Part shown: positions 1 through 8,709 of the stretch, piece by piece
How the letters are laid out: every line of letters begins with the position of its first letter
How positions within the stretch are numbered: position 1 is the stretch's first letter
Assembly: GCA_965242565.1 (NCBI GenBank)
Contig: OZ251457.1
Span: 1,674,001-1,738,000 of the forward strand
From: CATQGW01 sp965242565
Lineage (GTDB): Bacteria > Chloroflexota > Dehalococcoidia > Bin125
Length of the DNA: 64,000 nt
Reading direction: 5' to 3'
Made by a program: the position numbers and the translations under genes
The notes under the pieces: model-generated
The model's database searches: none
What the model saw: only the letters and a program-made list of their open reading frames with translations
Told to the model about the DNA's origin: nothing

Positions 1-1674
1 TGGCTGCTGCCCACGACGGGCGGCGAAGCGCGGCGGTTGACCAATCTGCCCTACGCCGTCGAGAGCTGCGTCTGGACGCCGGACGGCGGCGCGCTGATCG
101 CGGTGGTCGATGTGGATCCGGAGCGCCTGGCGGAGGACGACGGGCAGCCGCGCACGACCGTCGTGCGCGACCTCTACTACCGCGGCGACGCGCTGGGCTA
201 CCGCGTGGGCGCCTGGCACCACCTCTTCCGGGTGGACGCCGCGACGGGTGAGGCCGAGCAGCTGACGCGCGGCGCGTACAACCACGCGCACCCGGTGGTC
301 TCGCCCAACGGACGCTGGATCGCGTTCTGCTCGGATCGCTCGCCGCAGCGCAAGCGGCGGCGGCCGTTCAGCAGCGAGCTGTGCGTGATGCCGGCCGGCG
401 GCGGCGAGATCGAGCGGCTCACACCGGGCGTGCAATCGGCGGGGCGGCCCGGCTGGTCGCCCGATGGGCGGCGGCTGGCCGCGGCGGTGACCGAGCCGGA
501 CCAGTTTCAGCAGGCCTACCTCTGCGTGATTGCGCGGCGCGACGGCAAACGGCGGCGGCTGACCGATGGCTCGTTGACGCCGCAGAGCGGCGGGTATCCG
601 TTCACGCCGCCGCCGCCGATTCGCTGGACGCCGGACGGAATTGTGTTCGCCGCGGATACGCGCGGGCGTTCGGGCGTGTGGCGCGTGAATCCCAGCGGGC
701 GAGGCGGAGCTGAGGCGATCCGCGAGGATGCGGAAGTGATCGGGGGCATCGACATCTCCGCCGATGGCAAACGGATCGTGGTCGCCGCGACATCGCACGC
801 GCAGCCGATGGAGCTGGTCGCGCAAGTTGCGCAGGGTGAAGGCGGATCGCCGACGCCGCTCACATCGGTCAGCGCCGAGTATCTGGCGGCGCGCGAGCCG
901 GGGCGGGTGGAGTGGTCGGAGATCGAACGGAATGGAATGTCCATCCCCTTCGGGCTGATGTTCCCGCCGGGCTTCGATCCGGAACAGCGCTACCCGCTGG
1001 TGCTCGACATTCACGGCGGGCCGCACGGTGTCTTCACGGAGAGCTTCCACCCGCTGCACCAGACGATCGCCGGCGCGGGCTATCTGATGCTGTTCGTCAA
1101 TCCGCGCGGCACCTCCACCTACGGACCCGATTTCACGCACGCCGTGATCGAGGACTGGGGCGGGGAGGACTCGCTGGACCTGCTGGCGGCGCTGGACGCG
1201 GTCTGCGAGCGCCCGTATGTAGATGCGGAGCGCCTGGGCGTGCATGGCTACTCTTACGGCGGCTACATGACGTCGTGGCTGATCGGACACATCGATCGCT
1301 TCAAGGCGGCAGTGGTCGGCGCACCGGTGATCAACCTGGAGTCGATGTACGGCACGACCGATATCGGCGTTTCGTGGGGACGGCTGGAGTGGGGCGGGCG
1401 TCCCGCGGAGAACCGCGAGTGGTACCGCGAGCGCTCGCCGCTGACCCATGCGCCGAACGTAACCGCGCCGGTGCTGCTAATGCACGGAGAAGCGGACCAC
1501 CGCTGCCCGATTTCGCAGAGCGAGGAGTACTTCGTCGCGCTGCGCGACCGGGGCAAGCGGGTGGAACTGGTGCGCTTCCCGGGCTGCGCGCATCCGTTTG
1601 TGGTGGCGGGACATCCGAAGCTGCGCAAAGAGTACTACGACCGTCTGGTCGGCTGGATGGATCGATACGTCTGA
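1..1674 (+). CDS. S9 family (prolyl oligopeptidase-type) peptidase, 5' end outside window
   Basis: Serine peptidase of the acylaminoacyl-peptidase/dipeptidyl-peptidase type, probably cytoplasmic. The reading frame is open to base 1 and reads in TolB/beta-propeller style before the TTG at 37, so the true start lies left of the window and TTG 37 is not the start. The first ~310 visible residues carry propeller repeats (PDGG, SPNGRWIAF, SPDGRRLA). The C-terminal part is an alpha/beta hydrolase: nucleophile in HGYSYGGY (Ser about 406 counting from base 37), Asp in MHGEADHR, His in GCAHPF. The gene faces the MFS gene and their stops are 16 bases apart. Family assignment is firm; substrate is unknown. 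Confidence 0.93.
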   Translation, partial: WLLPTTGGEARRLTNLPYAVESCVWTPDGGALIAVVDVDPERLAEDDGQPRTTVVRDLYYRGDALGYRVGAWHHLFRVDAATGEAEQLTRGAYNHAHPVVSPNGRWIAFCSDRSPQRKRRRPFSSELCVMPAGGGEIERLTPGVQSAGRPGWSPDGRRLAAAVTEPDQFQQAYLCVIARRDGKRRRLTDGSLTPQSGGYPFTPPPPIRWTPDGIVFAADTRGRSGVWRVNPSGRGGAEAIREDAEVIGGIDISADGKRIVVAATSHAQPMELVAQVAQGEGGSPTPLTSVSAEYLAAREPGRVEWSEIERNGMSIPFGLMFPPGFDPEQRYPLVLDIHGGPHGVFTESFHPLHQTIAGAGYLMLFVNPRGTSTYGPDFTHAVIEDWGGEDSLDLLAALDAVCERPYVDAERLGVHGYSYGGYMTSWLIGHIDRFKAAVVGAPVINLESMYGTTDIGVSWGRLEWGGRPAENREWYRERSPLTHAPNVTAPVLLMHGEADHRCPISQSEEYFVALRDRGKRVELVRFPGCAHPFVVAGHPKLRKEYYDRLVGWMDRYV

Positions 1675-1690
1675 GCCGTGTCGTCCTGTG

Positions 1691-2995
1691 TCAGCCCGTT
1701 TCGGATCGCTTCTGGCCGCGCATTACGGCGGCGACGGGGCGCAGCACGGCGCGGGCAAGCTGCTGCGGGCGCGGCGGCGCGGCGCGGATGCGGTCGTAGC
1801 GAATGCCGGAGAGAGCGGCGATCGCGACCACCGTGAGTCCCATGACGAGCAGCACGATCCGCTCGCCGCTGAGGTCGGCGACGGCGCCGAAAAGCAGGCC
1901 GGCGAGCGTCGAGACGCCGAACGGGAAAAAGGTGAGCGCGGTGAGGCGTCCGTGGTACTCCGGTTCGCTCTGCACGAGCACCTCGGCGGTGTTGACCGCC
2001 TGAAAGGCAGCGATGCCCGCGCCGATCATGAACATGAACGGGAAAGCGGCGTAGAGGTTGGGCGTCAGCCCGAGCAGGGCGATGCCGACGCCGAACAGCA
2101 CGCCCATCCCGTACATCACCCGCCCCGACCAGGCCGTGCCGACGACGCCGGCGACGGCGAGGCCGATCATCAACGAACCCGCGCCGCCCACGCCCTGTAG
2201 GACGCCGATCCGTTCGGCGGGCTCATCGAGCGTGTTCTCCAACAGACCGGGCAGCAGCACCTGGTAGGACTGGCCGAAGACGGAGATCAGCAGCAGCGAG
2301 ACGAGCAGCAGGCGCAGGCGCGGCTGAACGGCGGCGTAGCGCACGCCGAGCACGATCTCGCGGTAGATGCCGCCCCGCCGCGCCCCGCGCGGCGCGCCCG
2401 AGGGCATCAGTCCAAGCGAGAGGATGGTGAGGGCGAGCATCCCGAACATGGCGAAATACGCCCCGCCCGGACCGACGAAGGAGATGGTGAGCAAGCCGGC
2501 GGCGATGGCGGGGCCGATCATCATCGGCAGCGAGAGCGCCGACTGAAGCAGCGCGACGCCGTTGCCCACCAGCCGCTCGGGCACGATGTCGCCGATGTAG
2601 GCGCGGCGGGTGGGACCGGTGAAAGCGAACGAGGAGCCGAGCAGGAAGCTGGTGACGACGAGCCAGATGACCGCGATCTGCCCGGTGACGATCAGGATGG
2701 CGAGCAGCAGAAAGGCCAGGGCGATCACGCTCTGCGCGAGCACCAGCAGGCGGCGCTTGGGCAGGCGGTCGGCGAGCGCGCCCGCCAGCGGGCCGATGAT
2801 CAGCCAGGCGATGCCGTTGCCCGCGCCGACCAGTCCAACAGCCGCGTTCTCGCCGGTCAGATCGAAAGCGACGACGCTCTGGACGGTGAACGACATCGAG
2901 AAGGCAATGAAGGCGGCGACCGTCTGCGCCCAGTGCAGGCGGTAGCGCCCGACCGAGAAGGCGGCGAAAGTCTGGCGCACTCCAGCCCGTAGCAT
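1691..2995 (-). CDS. MFS transporter, putative exporter
   Basis: Inner-membrane major facilitator protein of 434 residues with about 12 hydrophobic segments. The loop after TM2 has the expected GALADRLPKRRLL motif. It resembles the EntS/MFS_3 exporter branch, in which members export siderophores or drugs, but nothing here identifies the substrate. Start ATG at 2995. It runs convergently with the S9 peptidase, and its promoter side faces the repeat island and IS30 element. Confidence 0.88.
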   Translation of the reverse strand: MLRAGVRQTFAAFSVGRYRLHWAQTVAAFIAFSMSFTVQSVVAFDLTGENAAVGLVGAGNGIAWLIIGPLAGALADRLPKRRLLVLAQSVIALAFLLLAILIVTGQIAVIWLVVTSFLLGSSFAFTGPTRRAYIGDIVPERLVGNGVALLQSALSLPMMIGPAIAAGLLTISFVGPGGAYFAMFGMLALTILSLGLMPSGAPRGARRGGIYREIVLGVRYAAVQPRLRLLLVSLLLISVFGQSYQVLLPGLLENTLDEPAERIGVLQGVGGAGSLMIGLAVAGVVGTAWSGRVMYGMGVLFGVGIALLGLTPNLYAAFPFMFMIGAGIAAFQAVNTAEVLVQSEPEYHGRLTALTFFPFGVSTLAGLLFGAVADLSGERIVLLVMGLTVVAIAALSGIRYDRIRAAPPRPQQLARAVLRPVAAVMRGQKRSETG

Positions 2996-3039
2996 GGACC
3001 TAAGCCTATGGGCTGCCTGAGGGCGCGTTCACTCCTCCA

Positions 3040-3485
3040 TCATTCCCGCCCCTTTTCCGTCGCCCCAGACTTGATCTGGGGCCCAAACCCAACCCCCTTC
3101 GCAGCGCCGAGGTTCCGAGCCACCCACCGACGCCGTTCGCGGGCCACTCGGGACCTCGCTCCGCCCCCATTTCCCGTCATTCCCGCACCCCCCACTTCCG
3201 TCATACCCGCGCTTGCCGCGGGTATCTCGACGTGAACAGCACCAACGCCACTCTCCGTTCCCCCTGCCGCCATTCCCGCAACCCCCTCCCTCCCGTCGTC
3301 CCCGCCCACCCCTCCCGTCGCCCCAGACTTGATCTGGGGCCCAAACCCAACCCCCTTCGCAGCGCCGAGGTCCCGAGCCACCCGCCGACGCCGTTCGCGG
3401 GCCACTTGGGACCTCGCTCCACCCCCGCTCCCCGTCATTCCCGCCCACCTCTTTCCGTCATTCCCGCCCCCGAGCGGGAATGTGG
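3040..3485. repeat. mosaic island of palindromic REP-like repeats
   Basis: The island holds two direct copies of a ~110-bp block whose core is the hairpin CCCCAGA-cttga-TCTGGGG (3063-3081 and 3321-3339), followed by a pyrimidine-rich segment. Between and after them are ATACCCGC/GCGGGTAT (3203-3225) and ATTCCCGC/GCGGGAAT (3460-3481). The same modules recur in other islands of this window, in both orientations. The island is translated as the C-terminal tail of the IS30 transposase frame. No independent gene is credible here. Confidence 0.85.
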
Positions 3486-4473
3486 GTTCAGTCTGCAAGC
3501 TGGACAGTTGGGCCTGGAGCAGTTCGGCTGGGGTTTGGAAGTCGAGGCATTTGCGGGGGGTGTTGTTGAAGCGGGCGAGCGTCCGGTTGAGCGCGCGGCG
3601 GGAGCGCGCGGCGAGGTCGGTGGAGCGGGGCAGCGGGCCGCGCAGCCGGCCGATCGCGTTTTCCACGCCGCCCTTCTGCCAGGGCGCGTGGGGGTCGCAG
3701 CAGAACGTGTCGACGCCGAGCGCGTGCAGTTCGTAATGGCGCACGAACTCGGAGCCGTTGTCGAAGCAGACGCTGCGGCGCAGGCTCGGCGGCAGGGCGG
3801 CGAGCAGCCGGCGCAGGGCGCGGATCAGCGGGTCGGCGGCTTTGCTCGGCAGGGCCGCGGCGAGCAGCGCGCGGGTGCAGCGGTCCTGCAGCACGAGCAG
3901 CGCGGGACCGCCGCGGCCGAACTGCACCAGGTCCGCCTCCCAGTGGCCGGGCTCACTGCGCGCGGCGGCCTCGGCGGGGCGCTCGGCGAGCGGGCGGCGC
4001 AGCTTGATGTAGTCGGCCGAGCTGCGCCGGGCCCGCGCGCCGCGGCGCCGCCGGCGGCTGCGCCCCTGCGGCAACAGCCGCCGCCAGCGGTAGTCCTTGG
4101 TGCGTTTGATCTGGGCGTAGCTGAACTCGTAGATCGCTTCGTGGGAGATCACCGTGCGGCCCGCTTCGCGGCGCAGCCGGCCCGCGACCTGCTGCGGCGA
4201 GAGCTCCTGGTCGAGCAGCTCCAGCACCCGCTCGCGCAGCGCGTCGTCGCGCTCCAGCTTCAGGCCGCGCTTGCGCCGCGCCCGGCTGCGGGACTGGGCC
4301 GCGTCCGGGTCGTAGCCGCCGTCCGCCCCCGCGTTGCGCTTCAACTCCGCCGCGATCGTCGACGGCGAGCGAGCCAGAGCCGCTGCGATCTGCCGCGCCG
4401 AGCAGCCTTCGCCCCGGAGTCGGGCGATCGCGTAGCGCTCCTCCCAACTGAGCTGGCCGTACACCCGTCCCAT
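3040..4473 (-). CDS. IS30-family transposase with repeat-derived C-terminal tail
   Basis: DDE transposase. An N-terminal helix-turn-helix region (about residues 8-45) precedes the catalytic core with D181 (HWEADLVQF), D238 (CFDNGSEF) and E271 (GGVENAIGR). The D-E spacing is that of IS30. Residues 301-329 (FNNTPRKCLDF, TPAELL) complete a normal-length protein of about 330 residues. Codon 330 falls exactly at the inverted-repeat end at 3486, and the element has no stop codon of its own. The remaining ~148 residues are translated from flanking palindromic repeats and end at a TGA at 3040-3042. Whether the long product is active is unknown. Confidence 0.88.
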   Translation of the reverse strand: MGRVYGQLSWEERYAIARLRGEGCSARQIAAALARSPSTIAAELKRNAGADGGYDPDAAQSRSRARRKRGLKLERDDALRERVLELLDQELSPQQVAGRLRREAGRTVISHEAIYEFSYAQIKRTKDYRWRRLLPQGRSRRRRRGARARRSSADYIKLRRPLAERPAEAAARSEPGHWEADLVQFGRGGPALLVLQDRCTRALLAAALPSKAADPLIRALRRLLAALPPSLRRSVCFDNGSEFVRHYELHALGVDTFCCDPHAPWQKGGVENAIGRLRGPLPRSTDLAARSRRALNRTLARFNNTPRKCLDFQTPAELLQAQLSSLQTEPTFPLGGGNDGKRWAGMTGSGGGARSQVARERRRRVARDLGAAKGVGFGPQIKSGATGGVGGDDGREGVAGMAAGGTESGVGAVHVEIPAASAGMTEVGGAGMTGNGGGARSRVARERRRWVARNLGAAKGVGFGPQIKSGATEKGRE

Positions 4474-4512
4474 GACCGCACCTCCAACTGCTGTCCCAGT
4501 TCGCCCCTGAAC
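3486..4512 (-). mobile_element. IS30-family insertion sequence, about 1.03 kb
   Basis: Imperfect terminal inverted repeats can be read: GTTCAG-N9-TGGACAG from 3486 inwards, and GTTCAG-N9-GGGACAG on the other strand from 4512 inwards, with identical spacing. The element contains one transposase. The ends lie four bases from the ATTCCCGC/GCGGGAAT palindrome on one side and in unique sequence on the other. I see no convincing target-site duplication. IS30 elements are known to favour palindromic targets, so the neighbouring hairpin fits, but that is inference. Confidence 0.75.
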
Positions 4513-4687
4513 TTAGCGAATCCACACGGCGGCTGTCGGCGGCACGGCATCTCGAGCTGACCTGTGAACGAACGTTGGCAAACAGACCCGTGTGAACACT
4601 CCCAGACACTGCCCGCGCCGCGCGCGGCGTACTCGCAACTTTTGCAATAAACTCGCACCCAGAGCACAGCCCGAGCGGAGATCAGTC

Positions 4688-5233
4688 ATGGACATCAGCG
4701 AAGCCATCCGCGAGCGCCGCACCGTCGGCGCTTTCACGGAGCAGCCCATCGAGCGCGACCTGATCGAAGAGCTGATCGAAGCAGCGGTCTGGGCGCCCAA
4801 CCACAAACACACCGAGCCGTGGCGCTTCCACGTGGTGTCGGGCGCGGCGCGAGACGACCTGGCGGGCGCGGTGATGGCCGAGTTGGAGGCGAACGGGGCG
4901 AGTCCCGCCAAGGATCCGCGCGCCAAGCTCAAGCGCGCGCCGCTGTTTGTCGCGATCACCCAGACGGCGTCGCCCGACGACCCGGTGCGTGATCTCGAGG
5001 ATTACGCGGCCTGCTGCTGCGCGACGCAGAATTTGCTGCTGGCGGCGCATGCGCGCGGACTGGCGGCGAAGTGGAGCACGGGAGCGCTGGCGGAGTCGGC
5101 GGCGGCGAAACGCTGGCTGGGGATCGGCGAGGCGGATCGGATTGTGGGCTACATCTATCTGGGCTACGCGCCGGAGGGTGTGCGCGTACCGGAGGCGACG
5201 CGGCGAGCGGCGGAGGTGGTTTGGCGGGGCTGA
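4688..5233 (+). CDS. nitroreductase family protein
   Basis: FMN-dependent NAD(P)H oxidoreductase-like protein of 181 residues. The N-terminus (DISEAIRERRTVGAFTEQPI) is the typical phosphate/FMN-binding start of nitroreductases. WAPNHKHTEPWRF and the C-terminal region around GYIYLGYAPEG are family hallmarks. An upstream in-frame ATG at 4592 exists, but ATG 4688 has GGAG seven bases before it and matches the family start. It stands alone on the plus strand between the IS element and a convergent hydrolase. Substrate unknown. Confidence 0.88.
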   Translation: MDISEAIRERRTVGAFTEQPIERDLIEELIEAAVWAPNHKHTEPWRFHVVSGAARDDLAGAVMAELEANGASPAKDPRAKLKRAPLFVAITQTASPDDPVRDLEDYAACCCATQNLLLAAHARGLAAKWSTGALAESAAAKRWLGIGEADRIVGYIYLGYAPEGVRVPEATRRAAEVVWRG

Positions 5234-5272
5234 GCAGAGAAGCGGCGAGCAGCGATCGTCCTGCCGGCAGCG

Positions 5273-5908
5273 TTAGCGCCGTAGGCCATGGACGAAATCG
5301 GCGATGGCGGCGGCGGCGCTGACGAGGTTGTCTTGCTCCGTCAGACCGGAGCGTTTGCGCGGGATGAGGCCGTGGTCGCCGTCGAGGATCCAGTGCAGGC
5401 GGATGCTGGGGGATAGCTGGTATTGCGCGACCTCTTCGCGGGCGCCGTAGGGATCGCGCTCGCCCTGGACGATCAGGGTGGGTGTCTCCATCACGCGCAG
5501 GTGGGCGGTGCGCACGGGGGAGTCGCGGTTGGGCGGGTGGAAGGGGTAGGAGACGCAGACGAGGCCGGCGACTTCGGCGGCGTCGGCGAGGATGCTGGCG
5601 ACGCGCCCACCGAGCGAGCGTCCGCCGATGACGATCCGGCTCGCCGGCGCAAGCTCGCGCAGCACCTCGACCCATGCGCCGACCAGTACATCCTCGTCGT
5701 CGGGCGGCCAGGCGCGTTGGCCCGTCGCTGCGGCGCGGCGCATGTAGGGGAAGTCGAAGCGGGCCACGCACACGCCGCGCTCGCCGATCAGCCGCGCCAG
5801 CTCGGTCATCGAGGGGTGGCTCGACGATGCGCCGGCGCCGTGCGTAAGCACGAGGATTGTGTCGCGCGGCCCCGCCTCGGGTCCATCGAAGGTCAGCGGC
5901 GCGCTCAT
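5273..5908 (-). CDS. alpha/beta-fold hydrolase (COG3571/Tex30-like)
   Basis: Small hydrolase of 211 residues with a complete triad: Ser98 in GGRSLGGR, Asp152 in GERDPYG, His179 in DGDHG. An LTHGAG oxyanion motif lies near residue 22. Its ATG overlaps the stop of the MmeI-type gene by ATGA, so translation is probably coupled and the two proteins are made together. Members of this family are called predicted hydrolases or dienelactone-hydrolase-like; the substrate is not known. A role in the restriction system is suggested only by the coupling. Confidence 0.85.
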   Translation of the reverse strand: MSAPLTFDGPEAGPRDTILVLTHGAGASSSHPSMTELARLIGERGVCVARFDFPYMRRAAATGQRAWPPDDEDVLVGAWVEVLRELAPASRIVIGGRSLGGRVASILADAAEVAGLVCVSYPFHPPNRDSPVRTAHLRVMETPTLIVQGERDPYGAREEVAQYQLSPSIRLHWILDGDHGLIPRKRSGLTEQDNLVSAAAAIADFVHGLRR

Positions 5909-8697
5909 GCGCGGGTCCGGCGCCGCCGGGCGCGGCGGCGGGGCTGCGCGGCGTCCAGCGGGGCGATCAGCTGCTCGTAGCGCGCCAGCAGGTGTTCGAC
6001 GCGCTCGCGCTCCGAATCGAACCCGACTCGCGGGCGGTAGAGACGATCGACGTAGCGGTCGAGCGCGGCGTGCGCGCGCCGCAGATCGGCCGGCATCACG
6101 TCCGGATCGTAGAGGTCGGCGAGCGTCGCGTCGGCGTGCGCCGCGCGGGCGTCAAGCACCGCCTGGGCAAGCACGGCCAACCGATCGCGCTGCCGCTTGG
6201 TCAGGTTCGGCACGGGGAAGGTGTTGTAGACCACCCCGATCGAGTAGCGATAGCGGCTTTCGAGCCGTCCGGCGACGGTGCGCATCCAGGCCATATGCAT
6301 CGCCGAGGTGAGCAGAGCAAATGTCGGCAGCGACGCATTCTCCAGGACGAACAGCGCGTCACTCGGAATCGCCGGCGGCTCCAGCCATTCGATAGGCAGA
6401 TAGTCGCGGCGCTCGGAGCTCGTCTTGGGGATCGCCAAAAACGGCGCTTCGGGAATGACATTGACGTGGTAGAGCAGCGGCGTCTCCGCCAGCGCCTGCG
6501 TCGACTTACTGCGGCTTTGCGCCCGAAATTCGCGTACCGCGCGCACGCGATCGCGCAACTCGGGGTTCGACCGGATCAGCGCGGCGGACGCGCCCTCGAG
6601 TCGCAGAATCCAGCGCTGCGACCCTTGTAGGAACTCACGCGCGCCGACGAATGGACGAACGTACGGCTCGACATCCGGTAGATCGGACAGCAACGCCGCG
6701 CGTTCGTCGGCATTGAGGATGTAGTGGCCGTTGTCGATCGGCTTTGAGCCGATGATCAGCTGCGGCAGTCCGTTCAATGGGCGATACTGCTCGCGCACGA
6801 CCAGGCGCGGATCGCTGAGCTGCTCGCCGCCGACCAGCAGCGGCGTGATCAGCGCGTGTGCGCTCTCCTGCGGATCGCCCGTCGCCGTTTGGTAGGAGAA
6901 CAGGCGCTTTTGCGCCGGCGCTTCCGCCGCCTTGTCGAGCCCCACGATCACCACATGCACGTGCGCCTTGCCGCGCGCCTCCGAGCCCCACTCGAACGTG
7001 CGGTGCGCGAACGTGATTTCCAGGTTGCAGCGGTCGTAGAGGATCGGCCACAGCTGGCCAACCTGCTCGCCCTGGCTGATTGAGTTGGTTGCGACGAACG
7101 CGATCTTCGCCGAACCGCGCTGCACATATTCGCCGGCGACGATAAACCACGCCGCCACGTAATCGAGCGTGCCGCCGCCCGTCAGCTCCGCCGCCCGCTG
7201 CACCTGCGCGCGTTGCAGCGGCGATTGCATTTTCGACCCCACGAACGGCGGATTGCCGTAGACGAATGTGCATTGCTGCGCGGGCAGCACATCGCCCCAG
7301 GCGATCTCGTGCGCGTCGGCGCAGCGGATCTGCGGCGAAGTGCGCAGCGGAATGCGGGCGTAATACTGCCCGAACGCTTCGCCGAGGCGGCGGTTCATGA
7401 TGTGATCCATCATCCACAGCGCCGTCTCCGCGATCCGCGCCGGGAACTCCAGGATCTCAATTCCGTAGAACTGGTCCACGTTCATCGCCGAGAGCGTCGA
7501 GACATCCTGCACCGCTTGGCGCTCCCGGCCGTGAATCTCCAGCAGCACCTCGATTTCCAGTTCGCGCAGTTCCCGATAGGTGATGATCAGGAAGTTGCCG
7601 CAGCCGCAGGCCGGATCGAGGAAGCGCATTGTGCCCAGGCGTTGCTGGAAGCGCAGCAGATTCGCGCGCCGCCTGCCGCCCCGCTGTGCGCGGATCCGCT
7701 CGAACTCGGCGCGCAGTTCGTCGAGGAAGAGCGGCTCGATCACTTTCAGGATGTTCTGCTCGGTCGTGTAGTGCGCGCCGACGGCGCGGCGGTGATCGGG
7801 GTCCATCACCGACTGAAACAGCGCGCCGAAGATCGCGGGCGAGATTCGCGACCAGTCGAACTGCGCCGCCTCAATCAGCAGGCGGCGGAGCTTCGAATCG
7901 AAATCGGCCGTTGCGATCCGCTCCTCAAACAGATCGCCGTCGACGAACGGAAACGCCGCCAGGTCCGGATCGAGGTTTCGGCTGCGCTGACCTTCCGGCG
8001 TGTTCAACACCGTGAACAGATGATCAAGCAGCGGCCCGGCATTAACCCCGTCGGAACAGGTCCGATCTTCGAGAAACGAGAGAAAACTCTCGCGCTCGAA
8101 GATGCCGGTGTCGTCGGCGAACAGGCAGAACACGATCCGCACCAGAAAGCGGTCCAGGTCCTCGCCGGCGTAGCCCGACTCCCGCAGCTCGTCGTGGATC
8201 GCCCCGACCAGCTCCGAGGCCTGGACGTTGACCGGATCCTGGTCGCGGAAGGCGCGGCGATGCACGCCCATCATGAAACCGAAACGGTCGATCTGTTCCG
8301 GCAGCTCTTCGAGCCGGAAGCGGACCTCCTCGTCGAGATCGAGGTCGATCAGCTCCCAGGTTTGGAAGTCGCAGAGCAACAGATAGCGCGGCCGCTCGTG
8401 CTCCGCGAGCGCGTCGAAGTATTCGAGCGCCTGCGCCCGCGCCGCGCTGAGGCTGCGCCCGCGGCTCTTCTGCTCCACCAACAGCACCGACGGCCAGAAC
8501 AGGTCGATGTAGCCGTCGCGATTGTCGAGCTTCTTCACGTGCTCTTCGTAGCGGGCGACGCTGCGACGCTTGATGTCGAAGATCGCGAAGAAGGCGTTGT
8601 AGAAATCCTGCGTATCGCCTTTTTCGTACGCCGCGTGCGCCCATTCGCGGGCGAAGTCGGCGGCGCGGGCGCGGAGTTCGTTCCAGGAGAGACGCAA
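5905..8697 (-). CDS. type IIL (MmeI-like) restriction-modification enzyme
   Basis: Single polypeptide of 930 residues combining endonuclease and N6-adenine methyltransferase, as in MmeI. The N-terminal nuclease motif is D65-X9-E75-Q-K77, matching the MmeI D-X9-ExK spacing. A helical connector leads to GAHYTTEQN, SAM-binding DPACGCGNF (361-369) and catalytic NPPF (482-485). The C-terminal ~350 residues hold the target-recognition region (YRYSIGVVYNTFPVPN) and a basic tail. Such enzymes cut about 20 bases from an asymmetric site and need no separate subunits. The best start is TTG at 8697 with only a weak ribosome site. It lies 12 bases after the LLM gene and overlaps the hydrolase. Confidence 0.92.
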   Translation of the reverse strand: MRLSWNELRARAADFAREWAHAAYEKGDTQDFYNAFFAIFDIKRRSVARYEEHVKKLDNRDGYIDLFWPSVLLVEQKSRGRSLSAARAQALEYFDALAEHERPRYLLLCDFQTWELIDLDLDEEVRFRLEELPEQIDRFGFMMGVHRRAFRDQDPVNVQASELVGAIHDELRESGYAGEDLDRFLVRIVFCLFADDTGIFERESFLSFLEDRTCSDGVNAGPLLDHLFTVLNTPEGQRSRNLDPDLAAFPFVDGDLFEERIATADFDSKLRRLLIEAAQFDWSRISPAIFGALFQSVMDPDHRRAVGAHYTTEQNILKVIEPLFLDELRAEFERIRAQRGGRRRANLLRFQQRLGTMRFLDPACGCGNFLIITYRELRELEIEVLLEIHGRERQAVQDVSTLSAMNVDQFYGIEILEFPARIAETALWMMDHIMNRRLGEAFGQYYARIPLRTSPQIRCADAHEIAWGDVLPAQQCTFVYGNPPFVGSKMQSPLQRAQVQRAAELTGGGTLDYVAAWFIVAGEYVQRGSAKIAFVATNSISQGEQVGQLWPILYDRCNLEITFAHRTFEWGSEARGKAHVHVVIVGLDKAAEAPAQKRLFSYQTATGDPQESAHALITPLLVGGEQLSDPRLVVREQYRPLNGLPQLIIGSKPIDNGHYILNADERAALLSDLPDVEPYVRPFVGAREFLQGSQRWILRLEGASAALIRSNPELRDRVRAVREFRAQSRSKSTQALAETPLLYHVNVIPEAPFLAIPKTSSERRDYLPIEWLEPPAIPSDALFVLENASLPTFALLTSAMHMAWMRTVAGRLESRYRYSIGVVYNTFPVPNLTKRQRDRLAVLAQAVLDARAAHADATLADLYDPDVMPADLRRAHAALDRYVDRLYRPRVGFDSERERVEHLLARYEQLIAPLDAAQPRRRARRRRTRA

Positions 8698-8709
8698 GAC
8701 GATTCGCGC

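Noticed and set aside
3232..4560. Plus-strand frame of 442 codons over the IS element
   Set aside because: Antisense to the transposase, whose DDE residues and HTH are intact.
4513..4687. Target-site duplication and second palindrome beside the IS30 element
   Set aside because: The three bases outside each end differ (TGG and TTA), and no palindrome was found on the right flank.
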